64,000 nucleotides of DNA from JAICMB01 sp035295125 (GTDB lineage: Bacteria > Acidobacteriota > Terriglobia > Bryobacterales > Bryobacteraceae): positions 248,001 to 312,000 of the forward strand of contig DATGJP010000067.1 of the NCBI GenBank assembly GCA_035295125.1. Direction: 5' to 3'. Under the pieces are notes generated by a model. The model searched no databases. It saw only the letters and a list, made by a program, of their open reading frames with translations, and was not told where the DNA came from. The position numbers and the translations under genes are program-made. Below, piece after piece: positions 17,487 through 26,168 of the stretch. Position 1 is the first letter of the stretch. Every line of letters starts with the position of its first letter.

Positions 17487-18165
17487 CGTTCTTGCGGGCG
17501 AGTAAAGGGCGATTGAGGTATTCCACGAAATCGCTCATGGCCCGGAAACGCGACACCACCTCTTTGTAAAGATCCGGGGTCGCGGCGATGGATGGCTCCA
17601 GCGTAATGTCGAGCAGCCAATCCTTTTTGCGGATCAGATCGAGCGCCGGGTGATCCGGATCGAAACCTTTGGGAGCACGCGTCAGTTCGTCGCCCCGCAA
17701 TGCTCCCAGGAGTTTTTTGGTCTTCGGACGGGCCAGAATCCGGCGAAGTTCCGGGTGCGTCTCGGCGATGTACGTCCGCACCGCCAACAGCACTTCGGGC
17801 GATGAGTGATAAAGCCCGCCTGCAACCTCGATCTCCTCGGGCGACACGCTGAAATAGAATCCGCCGGTTTCGGTGCCGCGGCGCCGGAATACGGCCGACG
17901 TGTTGGTCTTATACGGAAGCTTGTCTTTGCTGAAGCGCGTGTCGCGGTAGATTCGGAAAACGGCTTTCTTCGGATCCGTGACGTAGTCCGGCGCGAACTT
18001 CGCCAGTTCAGCATTAAGCGCCTCAACCAGCGCCAGCATCGGTCCGCGAACTTGTTCTTCGAAAATGTGCTTGCGAGGTTGAAACCACTCGCGGCGGTTG
18101 TTTCTTTTCAGTGAACGAAGAAACTTCAGTCCTTCGGTCGGAAAGCCCTGAAACGCGGATGCCAT
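17458..18165 (-). CDS. DUF2461 (TIGR02453-type) protein
   Basis: 235 residues from MASAFQGFPTEGLKFLRSLKRNNRREWFQPRK. This is the standard start of the family, which favours ATG 18165 over the longer open frame to 18264 that would run into murB. Family motifs include FRIYRDTRFSKDKLPYKTN, GGFYFSVSPEEIEVAGGLY and the C-terminal KDWLLDI. The family has no established biochemical role. It is soluble with no signal peptide. The start codon is only 11 bases from that of divergent murB, so the two promoters must lie inside each other's coding regions or be shared. The 3' end overlaps the BON gene. Confidence 0.88.
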   Translation of the reverse strand: MASAFQGFPTEGLKFLRSLKRNNRREWFQPRKHIFEEQVRGPMLALVEALNAELAKFAPDYVTDPKKAVFRIYRDTRFSKDKLPYKTNTSAVFRRRGTETGGFYFSVSPEEIEVAGGLYHSSPEVLLAVRTYIAETHPELRRILARPKTKKLLGALRGDELTRAPKGFDPDHPALDLIRKKDWLLDITLEPSIAATPDLYKEVVSRFRAMSDFVEYLNRPLLARKNATFPPEYHW

Positions 18166-18176
18166 AATCTCAATAG

Positions 18177-19151
18177 ATGGAGTCGAAGCAGCGTGTTCTT
18201 GACTGCCTGGCCCAAATTCCCAATCTACACGTAATCGAGGACGCGCCGTTGAGCCGCCTGACACGCTTTGGGATCGGCGGACCGGCGGCGATCTATATCG
18301 AAACAGCGGATGAGGCAGCCTTCATTGCAGCCCTGACCGTTGCGCGGGACAGCGGGGCCCCTTGGTCTGTCATCGGCGGTGGAACCAATCTCATTGTTTC
18401 GGACTCCGGATTTCCGGGAATCGTCCTGCGCTTTACCAAAAGCACCATCCAAAATGCCGGAACGTGCGTCGACGTGGCAGCGGGCGCCGTCCTGCAGGAC
18501 CTCGTCGACTACACGGTGGAACGAGGTCTCAAGGGACTCGAAACCATGACCGGGATTCCGGGTTCGGCAGGCGCGGCCGTCTATGGTAATGCGGGAGCGT
18601 ACGGGCATTCCATCATGGAACGGGTCGTCGAAGTGCGTTTTTATGACGGCTCCGGCATCCGGACTATCGACAATGCCCAATGCCAGTTCCGCTACCGCGA
18701 AAGTATCTTCAAACGGCACAAGGACTGGATTATTTTCTCGGTCCGGCTTCGTATGGATCAGGCTGTAGCTGCCGACCTGCGGCAGACAGCCGGCGGTATT
18801 CTCACAATCAGGAATGAAAAATACCCGCCGTCGATGCAGTGCGCCGGAAGCATCTTCAAGAATCTGCTGCTGGATGAATTGCCGTTATCGGCCCGCCAGC
18901 AGGTGCCGGAGCGGGTGGTTCGCGAGGGCAAGGTTCCCTCGGCGTACTTCCTCGAACAGGTGGGCGCCAAAGGCATACGGAATGGCGGCATCCACGTCGC
19001 GGACTATCACGCCAACCTGATTTATAACGCCGGCGGTGGGACGGCGCAGCAACTGTGCTCCGTCATCGCGGACTTGAAGTCGCGCGTAGTAGAGCGCTTC
19101 GGGTTCGCGCTCGAGGAGGAAGTTCAGTACGTAGGCTTCGAGGGAGCTTAG
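18177..19151 (+). CDS. murB: UDP-N-acetylenolpyruvoylglucosamine reductase
   Basis: 324 residues. FAD-binding motifs include LTRFGIGGPAA near the start, WSVIGGGTNLIVSDSGFPGIVLRF, GLETMTGIPGSAGAAVYGNAGAYG and FRYRES. The C-terminal domain has CAGSIFKN, with the catalytic-position Ser, and GAKGIRNGGIHVADYHANLI. MurB reduces enolpyruvyl-UDP-GlcNAc to UDP-MurNAc with NADPH, the second committed step of peptidoglycan synthesis. It is isolated from other mur genes here. The stop overlaps the end of the convergent MmcB-like gene by 4 bases. The start is 11 bases from the divergent DUF2461 start. Confidence 0.95.
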   Translation: MESKQRVLDCLAQIPNLHVIEDAPLSRLTRFGIGGPAAIYIETADEAAFIAALTVARDSGAPWSVIGGGTNLIVSDSGFPGIVLRFTKSTIQNAGTCVDVAAGAVLQDLVDYTVERGLKGLETMTGIPGSAGAAVYGNAGAYGHSIMERVVEVRFYDGSGIRTIDNAQCQFRYRESIFKRHKDWIIFSVRLRMDQAVAADLRQTAGGILTIRNEKYPPSMQCAGSIFKNLLLDELPLSARQQVPERVVREGKVPSAYFLEQVGAKGIRNGGIHVADYHANLIYNAGGGTAQQLCSVIADLKSRVVERFGFALEEEVQYVGFEGA

Positions 19152-19741
19152 GCGAACGTAAGCCTTTGCTGCGCCGGCGGCGAGGGCGGCCTCTCCTCCA
19201 TTTCGCGTCGCTGATTCCTTAGCATCGCCGCCACCAATTGCCAACTCGGGCCCGGGGTGTCCCGCCATGGCGCCGGCACGGTGATCATGCAAAAGCCGCG
19301 AGTCTCCGGATCAAAATGGAAGAATCCGGCATGGCGCTGCAATAAGCGTTTCCACTGTTCCGGCGAGGCGCGGCCTGCCTCGATCAGCCCACACTCCGAT
19401 GGAATCTCGTTGACCTCGACCAGCTCGGCAGGCGTGACGAAATAGAATTCGTTCGAATAACGCATGCCGATGCGACGCTTCAGCGGCTGCCGCAGCTCAT
19501 TCAGGAAATCGGCCCGCGACACTTTGACTTCGTAGCATACCCGCTTCATTCCGGTGTGTGGCAGTGAATTCAGAGCAAAGGCGTCGAGTCGCTGCGCGTT
19601 TCCATTGCGCCGCCCGGTGCCGACCCGCAACTCGCGAAAGAACAACCACTCCGAGCGCGACGCGTGCATGGCCCGCTCGACCGTGTCCAGCAGCTCCGAA
19701 CATCCAAAACCCGGGATCAAAGCTGGGGAAGGTACCGCCAT
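19148..19741 (-). CDS. MmcB-like putative DNA-repair nuclease-fold protein
   Basis: 197 residues. The centre reads RLDAFALNSL...YEVKVSRADFLNELRQP and then NEFYFVTPAELV and IPSECGLIE. The order D, E-x-K, S-R-x-D-F, FYFV resembles the PD-(D/E)XK-fold MmcB family, which is tied to DNA damage response in other bacteria; E and K of YEVK would be the active-site pair. A C-terminal segment with a W-rich stretch and a proline-rich end is extra. No signal peptide. Function as a nuclease is inferred from the fold resemblance only. A family A repeat lies 60 bases upstream of the start. Confidence 0.65.
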   Translation of the reverse strand: MAVPSPALIPGFGCSELLDTVERAMHASRSEWLFFRELRVGTGRRNGNAQRLDAFALNSLPHTGMKRVCYEVKVSRADFLNELRQPLKRRIGMRYSNEFYFVTPAELVEVNEIPSECGLIEAGRASPEQWKRLLQRHAGFFHFDPETRGFCMITVPAPWRDTPGPSWQLVAAMLRNQRREMEERPPSPPAQQRLTFA

Positions 19742-19798
19742 GCGGGGATTATTTCACATTGCGCACCCCATTCGCCACCTTTTCGCCTTCCCTCCGAC

Positions 19799-19829
19799 GG
19801 TGGCGCAGGCGGTTTCGCCTGCGCGTTTT
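19799..19829 (+). repeat. Family A palindrome, copy 4
   Basis: Perfect consensus stem GCGCAGGCG / CGCCTGCGC with loop GTTT at 19803-19824, followed by GTTTTGAGG. It lies between the end of the gene starting at 20463 and the start of the MmcB-like gene (both minus strand). Confidence 0.9.
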
Positions 19830-19866
19830 GAGGTCTAAAGGCACTCTGAAGTAAGCGGCTTCAGCC

Positions 19867-20463
19867 TTACTCTCGAGCCCCCGAAGTCTCCCGCAACGCC
19901 ACTTCCAACTGTTCCGCGAAATTCTCTCCCGACTCCGACCACAATTTCCGCCGGTCCACACTAAGCGCATCGTCCAAATCATGGACCAGTTTCAAAAGGC
20001 TCCGGATGTTGTACTGCGCCATCCGCGCGTAGTTGGGCAATTCGGGCTGTGGCAGAAACAGCGCATCAATTCCGAACTCAATCTGCAACTGTTCCTCGGC
20101 ATCCTCAAACGCCGGCCCAAAGCAACTCAGAGCGACGCGCGCCGGCGCCAGCTTCCATTCCCCGTCGAACTGCCATAAATCCCAGAAACTCTCCAGCCGG
20201 AACGAACAGTCCTCGTTCTGGAAGGTTTTCGCGGAACTGACGAGATCGCCGGATTGTTCGGGCATCGTGAACGTTTGTTCGATCAGCGCGGGTTCGCTAT
20301 AGGCGATCGGAATCACCTTGAACACCGACGCCCCCATCATCAGTCTCGAAAACGGGAAAAGGTGGAGCATTTTCTCGTAGTGCCGCAGCATGTTCTGAAG
20401 TGTGAATCCATTCAGCCAGTACGAGAGGAAAAGCTGGTCTGCCATAAGCCCCTTTGTTACCAT
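19867..20463 (-). CDS. Conserved-looking cytoplasmic protein of unknown function
   Basis: 198 residues from MVTKGLMADQLFLSYWLNGF. It is acidic in its C-terminal half and rich in aromatic residues (SFRLESFWDLWQFDGEWKLA), with no signal peptide and no membrane helix. The ATG at 20463 has AAGGAG 9 bases upstream; ATG 20445, preceded by AAAGGGG, is the alternative. The frame is open to 20538, but that part overlaps the divergent transporter. Composition resembles a folded enzyme-like or binding domain; I do not recognise the family. Confidence 0.7.
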   Translation of the reverse strand: MVTKGLMADQLFLSYWLNGFTLQNMLRHYEKMLHLFPFSRLMMGASVFKVIPIAYSEPALIEQTFTMPEQSGDLVSSAKTFQNEDCSFRLESFWDLWQFDGEWKLAPARVALSCFGPAFEDAEEQLQIEFGIDALFLPQPELPNYARMAQYNIRSLLKLVHDLDDALSVDRRKLWSESGENFAEQLEVALRETSGARE

Positions 20464-20476
20464 CGTACTCGACTCC

Positions 20477-21631
20477 TTGCGACGCTCACCGCTACTCCCA
20501 ATCTTTCTCATCGTATGCGTTGACGTCCTGGGCCTCACGCTGATTCTTCCGCTGCTGCCCTTCTACGCGGAGCGGCTGGGAGCGAACCCCACCGTAGTTG
20601 GCCTCCTCGTGTCCACCTACGCCCTCTGCCAGTTGATCGCCGGACCGATGCTCGGACGCATTTCCGACCGTGTGGGCCGCCGTCCTCTGCTCCTGGTGAG
20701 CCAGATGGGAACCTTTGTCGGCTTTCTGATTCTGGCCTACGCCAACGCGCTGTGGCTGGTATTCCTGTCACGCGCCATTGACGGGCTCACGGCGGGAAAT
20801 CTCTCCCTCGCGCAGGCCTACATTTCCGACGTCACGAAACCCGAAGAACGCGCCAAATCTTTCGCGTTGATCGGCATCGCCTTCGGCATGGGCTTCCTGG
20901 TAGGACCTGGGGTTTCCGGCTACCTGTCAGGCTTCAACTATCAATACCCGATTTTCGCCGCAGCCGGCCTTTCATTTACCAGCATTCTCTGTACCTATTT
21001 CCTGCTGCCGTCGAACACGCCCCATCACGAGGGCGAAACAGACAAGAAATTCACACTTCTGGACTGGCATCGCTACGCCGAGTTTTTCAAACGTCCGGGA
21101 CTCGCTCCGTTGCTCTACCAGTTTTTCGCGTTTACCTTCGCCTTTGCGTTCTTCATGTCGGGATTTCCCCTCTTCGCGGAGCGGCGGTTCACGTGGGCTG
21201 GTCAGCCATTCGGTCCTAAACAAGTGGGGTACGTATATGCCTACGTAGGATTCCTCGGAATTATCCTACAAGGTGGGCTGATTGGCCGGCTTGTGAAGAC
21301 TTTCGGCGAGGCCAAACTGGCCAGGGCAAGCTTCTTAATCGCCGCTGTCGGTTTGGCGATCCTATCATTCACATATGGCATTCCAGTTCTTCTCGTCGCC
21401 GCCGCCCTGACAGGTATCGGAACCGGCGGCTTGCGCCCCGCCCTCACCAGCCTCATCACGCGAGAGGCGAAACGGAACGAGCAGGGCACAGTATTGGGCC
21501 TGAACCAGTCGCTCATGTCGGTGTCCCAGATCACAGCGCCGTTCTTGGCTGGTCTTCTGATCGACAATCACTGGCTCAAGGCGTGGGGACTGGTCGGAAC
21601 GGGAGTCTCTCTCTTGGGCCTGATCCTTTGA
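20477..21631 (+). CDS. MFS transporter, DHA1/TetA-like
   Basis: Twelve predicted membrane helices. The first helix reads LLPIFLIVCVDVLGLTLILPLLPF. The family A-motif follows in GRISDRVGRRPLLL, and helix 4-5 has the SRAIDGLTAGNLSLAQAYISD segment typical of TetA-like tetracycline/multidrug H+ antiporters. The start is uncertain: TTG at 20477 fits the usual short N-terminus, while GTG at 20402 would add 25 residues and overlap the divergent gene. Neither has a clear ribosome site. The C-terminus ends right after the last helix, slightly short for the family. Substrate unknown; no regulator gene adjoins it. Confidence 0.85.
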   Translation: MRRSPLLPIFLIVCVDVLGLTLILPLLPFYAERLGANPTVVGLLVSTYALCQLIAGPMLGRISDRVGRRPLLLVSQMGTFVGFLILAYANALWLVFLSRAIDGLTAGNLSLAQAYISDVTKPEERAKSFALIGIAFGMGFLVGPGVSGYLSGFNYQYPIFAAAGLSFTSILCTYFLLPSNTPHHEGETDKKFTLLDWHRYAEFFKRPGLAPLLYQFFAFTFAFAFFMSGFPLFAERRFTWAGQPFGPKQVGYVYAYVGFLGIILQGGLIGRLVKTFGEAKLARASFLIAAVGLAILSFTYGIPVLLVAAALTGIGTGGLRPALTSLITREAKRNEQGTVLGLNQSLMSVSQITAPFLAGLLIDNHWLKAWGLVGTGVSLLGLIL

Positions 21632-21729
21632 TGTAGGCCTCCATGCGACAAATACCTTAGCAGATTGTGGTGAAATCGCAGGCTGAATGCCCGCCCCCCT
21701 TTGTTCGCAACCTGTTGAGCCATAAAGGC

Positions 21730-21753
21730 GGCGCATGCGATTTCGCCCGCGCG
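21730..21753 (+). repeat. Family A repeat, degenerate copy 5
   Basis: Differs from the 24-base consensus at three positions, so the stem is partly broken. It lies in the gap after the MFS gene. Confidence 0.55.
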
Positions 21754-21835
21754 TGCCGCTCTCAAAGAATTCTGCCACGGGTCGCCTAGACTCTAAAAGA
21801 AATCGCCCCTTCGGACGATTATTCCACTGGGGCAT

Positions 21836-22111
21836 ATGGCGAGCCACGAAACTCCGCTCGAGCTTCTGGACTGTCTTCTAGCGGGATCATCCGCCGAAGA
21901 ACTTCAGCCCAGTCTCCTGCGACTACCTCTCCAAGAGCGTGACGCCTTGCTCTGTACAGCCTGTGGCATGCGCGAGGAAGTAGCTGCCAATTGTCGCGAT
22001 CGGGCCGAAGAAATCGGAATTCTCCTGCGGCGTAACTGCTCCTATCACGCGTCCGACACCTGGCTCTCCTGTCCGCTTGTGGCCGTAACCGCTGCCAAGC
22101 ACCGCCTCTGA
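21836..22111 (+). CDS. Hypothetical 91-residue protein
   Basis: The frame starts with ATG at 21836, with GGGG 6 bases upstream, and runs to the point where the convergent glgX gene ends. It is Leu-, Glu- and Cys-rich (five cysteines, one pair as CTAC), with no signal peptide or membrane segment. The N-terminal half looks helical. The absence of recognisable similarity and the modest ribosome site leave it uncertain; it could be a chance frame in GC-rich DNA. Confidence 0.4.
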   Translation: MASHETPLELLDCLLAGSSAEELQPSLLRLPLQERDALLCTACGMREEVAANCRDRAEEIGILLRRNCSYHASDTWLSCPLVAVTAAKHRL

Positions 22112-24205
22112 TTATCGGTTGACGAGAACAACAACCGTCCGGCCCGGCACCGCATAACTCCCCCCAGGGAAGATCGGCTCACTCCCCGGTTCGGAGATAT
22201 CCAGCGGGGAGGCGAGCGAGGTATCGACGGCGCGTGCCCAGACACGGCCGGCAATCTCGGGCACGTCAAATTCCAACGCATCCCAATACATGTTGAGCAT
22301 GACGTGAAGATCGGGGTCGCTCTTGAATCCCGCCAGTGTAAAAGCCAGAACGCGAGCTTCGGGATCCGACCACTGTGGCGAGTTCAAGCTGGTCCCGTGC
22401 CACGTAACGTCCTTAATTCCGCGCTCATTCACCGCACCGTTGAAGAACTCGCCACGGCGCACGGCATGATATCGTCTACGGAACGCGATCATCAGGCGCC
22501 AGAACCGCTGCAGATCGCTATGCTTCTCCAGCAGCGACCAGTCGAACCAACTGGTGTCATTGTCCTGGCAGTACGCGTTGTTGTTGCCCTTCTGGGTCCG
22601 CCGGACTTCATCGCCGCCGGCAAACATCGGCACGCCTCGCGACAGCATCAGAATCGCGGCGAAGTTCCGCACCTGTTTGTTCCTTAGCGCTTCGATGATC
22701 GGATCGTCCGAGTCGCCCTCGACGCCGCAATTCCAGCTCAGGTTGTTGTCGATGCCGTCGCGGTTGCTCTCGCCATTCGCCTCGTTGTGCTTGGAATTGT
22801 AGGAAACGAGATCATTCATCGTGAATCCGTCATGACAGGTCACGAAGTTGATGCTATTCACCGGCAGTTGACCGCGATCCTGGTAAAGGTCGGAACTGCC
22901 CGCGATCCGGGTCGCGACTTCGCCAATCACACCCGGATCCCCCTTAACGAACTGCCGGATCGCGTCGCGATAGCGCCCGTTCCACTCCGCCCAGCGGTCG
23001 CCCGGAAAATGGCCGACCTGGTACAGCCCGGCGGCATCCCATGCTTCCGCGATCAATTTCGTATCCGCCAGCTCGTCGTCGAGTTCGATCTGCCACACCA
23101 CCGGCGGATGAACACTCGGATTCCCATTTTCGTCGCGCGAAAGTATCGACCCTTCGTCGAAACGGAACCCGTCGACGTGCGCCTCATTCACCCAGTACCG
23201 CAGGCATTCCACGATGAGCTTTTGCGCGACGGGGTGATTGCAGTTGAAGGTATTCCCGCAGCCCGAAAAATTCATGTAATACTGCAGTTCCCAGGGCACC
23301 AGGAAATAGTACGTGCGATTGTCGATACCGCGGAAAGAGAAGGTTGGTCCGTTTTCGTCGCCCTCGTCGGTGTGATTGAAAACCACGTCGAGAATGACCT
23401 CGATTCCAGCTTTGTGCAGCGACTTAACCATGTCGCGAAATTCGCGCAGGTGGCTGCCGCACTCCGGGCTGACGCAAAAGCACGACTGCGGGGCGAAGAA
23501 GCTCATCGTGCTATAGCCCCAGAAATTTGTCAGCCGCTGGCCGTCAACTTCACGTAACACCGCGGTTTCGTCGTAGTCGAAGACCGGGAGCAGTTCCACC
23601 GCCGTAACGCCGAGTTCCTTCAGATACGGCACCTTCTCGATAATGCCGCCGAACGTTCCCGGATTCTGTACGCCTGAGTTTGCTGACCGCGTGAATCCCC
23701 GGGCATGCATCTCATAAATGATGGTGTCGGCCATGGGACGTTCCAGAGGCGCGTCGCCTTCCCAGTCGTAATCACCGGTGTCAATTACCACGGAGCGCAT
23801 CGAGGTGGCAACGTTGTCGCCCGGACCGCAGGCCGAAGCCCGGTCCCACAGCGTATCCGTATTGCCGCGCGCAAACGGGTCGATCAGGACTTTCTTGCGA
23901 TTAAAACGATGTCCCGTGGAGGGATCCGCGGGCCCATCCATTCGGAAAGCATAATGCGCTCCGGACGTGAGCCCGAGCACCAGGACATGCCAGAAGTGGA
24001 ATGTCTTATTGATGGCGGGGTCGAGCGTGATGATCTGGTAGGGTTCGGGCGAATCGTGCGACACGAACAGAAGCAGATCGATAGCCGTAGCATTTCCGGA
24101 AAACAGGGAGAAGTTGACGCCTCCCGGAACGAGGGTCGCGCCGAGGGGATGAGAAGAGCCTCTTTCCCACGCGAGGGCCATGCGCGGAGCAGGTGCTGCG
24201 GACAT
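22112..24205 (-). CDS. glgX: Glycogen debranching enzyme (isoamylase/GlgX, TreX-like)
   Basis: 697 residues in GH13. The N-terminal carbohydrate-binding module covers SSHPLGATLVPGGVNFSLFSG. The catalytic barrel has DVVFNHTDEGDENGP (region I), HVDGFRFDEGSILSRDENG with the nucleophile Asp (region II), KLIAEAWDAAGLY with the acid/base Glu (region III) and FVTCHDGFTMNDLVSYN (region IV). The stretch WDAAGLYQVGHFPGDRWAEWNG marks the TreX/GlgX-type branch. It hydrolyses alpha-1,6 branches of glycogen. The ATG at 24205 is chosen because MSAAPAPRMALAWERG leads directly into the domain; the extension to 24304 has no family match. No other glycogen gene is in the window. Confidence 0.93.
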   Translation of the reverse strand: MSAAPAPRMALAWERGSSHPLGATLVPGGVNFSLFSGNATAIDLLLFVSHDSPEPYQIITLDPAINKTFHFWHVLVLGLTSGAHYAFRMDGPADPSTGHRFNRKKVLIDPFARGNTDTLWDRASACGPGDNVATSMRSVVIDTGDYDWEGDAPLERPMADTIIYEMHARGFTRSANSGVQNPGTFGGIIEKVPYLKELGVTAVELLPVFDYDETAVLREVDGQRLTNFWGYSTMSFFAPQSCFCVSPECGSHLREFRDMVKSLHKAGIEVILDVVFNHTDEGDENGPTFSFRGIDNRTYYFLVPWELQYYMNFSGCGNTFNCNHPVAQKLIVECLRYWVNEAHVDGFRFDEGSILSRDENGNPSVHPPVVWQIELDDELADTKLIAEAWDAAGLYQVGHFPGDRWAEWNGRYRDAIRQFVKGDPGVIGEVATRIAGSSDLYQDRGQLPVNSINFVTCHDGFTMNDLVSYNSKHNEANGESNRDGIDNNLSWNCGVEGDSDDPIIEALRNKQVRNFAAILMLSRGVPMFAGGDEVRRTQKGNNNAYCQDNDTSWFDWSLLEKHSDLQRFWRLMIAFRRRYHAVRRGEFFNGAVNERGIKDVTWHGTSLNSPQWSDPEARVLAFTLAGFKSDPDLHVMLNMYWDALEFDVPEIAGRVWARAVDTSLASPLDISEPGSEPIFPGGSYAVPGRTVVVLVNR

Positions 24206-24373
24206 AATGCTTAAACCTAACAATTCCTGGTGTACGACGGTGGCTGAGTGTTTCGATATTCTGCGTGGCGCTTTCCAGCTATGCTGCAAAATGTTACCCG
24301 GCACGCCGGGAACGTTTAGTCGACTTCGAAGCCGGAACAGGAACCGGCTTTTCCCCTGCCCTACAATTGAAGT

Positions 24374-25237
24374 ATGGCCTCGCTCGTGGCGCTAGGAAGT
24401 CCGGCGCCGAAAATCGACCCGATCCAAATCGCGGCAAAACAGCAAAAGCTGTTCGAATCGTTACGCGACATGGGACGGGTGATCATCGCTTACTCCGGCG
24501 GCACCGACTCCGCCTACCTCGCCTGGGCCGCAAACCAGGTGCTCGGCGCGAACGCCGTCGCGATCACAGCCGATTCCGCCTCCATTCCCGAATCCCACAA
24601 GCGCGATGCCGAGGCTTTTGCCCGCAACTGCGGCTTCCGTCACGAGTACATCGAAACCCACGAATTCGACAATCCGGACTACGTCAAGAACGCCCCCGAC
24701 CGCTGCTTCCACTGCAAAGACGAGCTGTTCACGCGCCTCGAACAGGTGGGCCATGAGCGCGAAATCGACCACGTCATTTACGGCGTCAATATGGATGACC
24801 TGGGTGATTACCGTCCGGGACAAAAAGCGGCCAAACTCCACGGTGTGAAGGCACCCCTCGTGGAAGCCGGTCTTTACAAAGCCGAAATTCGTGAGCTGTC
24901 CCGAATCGCCGGCCTGACAACCTGGGATCGTCCGGCATCAGCCTGTCTCAGTTCCCGCATCCCCTATGGCACGCCCGTCACAACGAAGACCGTGAAAACT
25001 GTCGAAACGGGTGAAGAGGCCATACGGGCGCTCGGGTTTCGTCAATTCCGCGTCCGCTTTCACGGCGAACTGGTCCGGCTCGAAATCGCGCCCGACGAAT
25101 TGGCCAAAGCCCTGACACTCGAAATGGCGGAAAAGTTCACTGCCATTTTCAAGCCGCTCGGCTTTCACTTCGTGACCATCGACCTCGAAGGGTACCGTCA
25201 AGGATCGCTCAACGCAGTTCTCCGGAATGACAGTTAA
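24374..25237 (+). CDS. larE: ATP-dependent sacrificial sulfur transferase LarE
   Basis: 287 residues. The PP-loop SGGTDS near residue 41 binds ATP and activates the cofactor carboxylate as an AMP ester. FHCKDELF and the signature DRPASACLSSRIPYGT follow; the Cys in ACLSS is the sulfur donor in characterised LarE proteins. LarE builds the pincer nickel cofactor of lactate racemase and related enzymes by giving up its own cysteine sulfur. No larA, larB or larC is visible here, so the nickel-pincer role cannot be confirmed. Its 3' end overlaps ispE by 11 bases, so the two are probably co-transcribed. Confidence 0.9.
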   Translation: MASLVALGSPAPKIDPIQIAAKQQKLFESLRDMGRVIIAYSGGTDSAYLAWAANQVLGANAVAITADSASIPESHKRDAEAFARNCGFRHEYIETHEFDNPDYVKNAPDRCFHCKDELFTRLEQVGHEREIDHVIYGVNMDDLGDYRPGQKAAKLHGVKAPLVEAGLYKAEIRELSRIAGLTTWDRPASACLSSRIPYGTPVTTKTVKTVETGEEAIRALGFRQFRVRFHGELVRLEIAPDELAKALTLEMAEKFTAIFKPLGFHFVTIDLEGYRQGSLNAVLRNDS

Positions 25238-26168
25238 GCTTCGCTCCCTCGCGAAGATCAATCTCGATCTCCGCGTCCTCAATCGCCGGCCCGACGGTTA
25301 CCACGAGTTACGCACTGTTTTTCAGACGGTTTCGCTCGCCGACACCATCGAGATCGACTATGAACCCGCCCGCCGCCTCCACGTCGAGATCGAGTCTGAC
25401 CCGGTGATTCCCGGGAATCTGATAGAAAAAGCCGCCGAGGCGCTCGGACTGCCGGGTCGCTTCCGGATCCGGCTGCAGAAACAAATCCCCATGGGGGGTG
25501 GGATGGGCGGCGGCTCCTCTAATGCCGCCGCCATCCTGCTGGCCGTCCCCTTTCTCTGTGGAAAACGGCGTTCTCTGGAAAAACTTATCGGCATAGCGGC
25601 GGAAGTCGGCAGCGATGTTCCGTTTTTTCTTCTGGGAGGCGCGGCAGGCGGAGCAGGACGGGGCACCGAACTCTGTCCGCTCCCTGACGTCCCGCCTTAC
25701 CATGCGATTCTAGTCGCGCCCGGAATCCATGTTTCGACACCGGAAGCCTATCGCAGCCTGGAGCGTCCCTTGACCGACCAGGTTCCATCCGCTACCCTGA
25801 ATAGTTTCCAATCGGTTACATGGGAGATCGCCGCGGGAGTGCCCCCCTCCGCGTGGCCTTGCCGTAATGACTTTGAAACGGTTGTCTTCCATCAGCACCC
25901 TCGACTAAAATCGATCAAGGGGAAGCTGCTAAAGTTAGGGGCAAAGCCTGCCCTGATGTCGGGCAGTGGTTCGACGATCTTCGGAGTTTTTGCGGACCGT
26001 GGCGCGCGCGATCGCGCTTTGGTCTCGCTTCAATTGCAATACGGTGACGAGAAGGTTTTTCCTGTCTCGTTAGTAGGCCGCGCCGCCTACCGAAACCTTT
26101 GGTGGCGGCAATTGCGAGCCCCGATGGAGTTCAAGCTATGGCCGCCCCAAGGCCGGTACGCGCGATGA
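25227..26168 (+). CDS. ispE: 4-diphosphocytidyl-2-C-methyl-D-erythritol kinase
   Basis: 313 residues with the GHMP-kinase plan. LAKINLDLRVLNRRPDGYHEL is the substrate-binding N-terminus, with catalytic Lys and Asp in the expected places. The ATP loop is IPMGGGMGGGSSNAAA. The third motif is ALMSGSGSTIFGVF. IspE phosphorylates CDP-methylerythritol in the non-mevalonate isoprenoid pathway. The last 20 or so residues (NLWWRQLRAPMEFKLWPPQ) go beyond the usual family end. It starts inside larE and its stop overlaps the first codon of prs, so the three genes form a tight unit. Confidence 0.94.
   Translation: MTVKLRSLAKINLDLRVLNRRPDGYHELRTVFQTVSLADTIEIDYEPARRLHVEIESDPVIPGNLIEKAAEALGLPGRFRIRLQKQIPMGGGMGGGSSNAAAILLAVPFLCGKRRSLEKLIGIAAEVGSDVPFFLLGGAAGGAGRGTELCPLPDVPPYHAILVAPGIHVSTPEAYRSLERPLTDQVPSATLNSFQSVTWEIAAGVPPSAWPCRNDFETVVFHQHPRLKSIKGKLLKLGAKPALMSGSGSTIFGVFADRGARDRALVSLQLQYGDEKVFPVSLVGRAAYRNLWWRQLRAPMEFKLWPPQGRYAR

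Noticed and set aside
22787..23557. Plus-strand 256-codon frame inside glgX
   Set aside because: It lies wholly antisense to the GH13 catalytic domain and has no ribosome site or motif.
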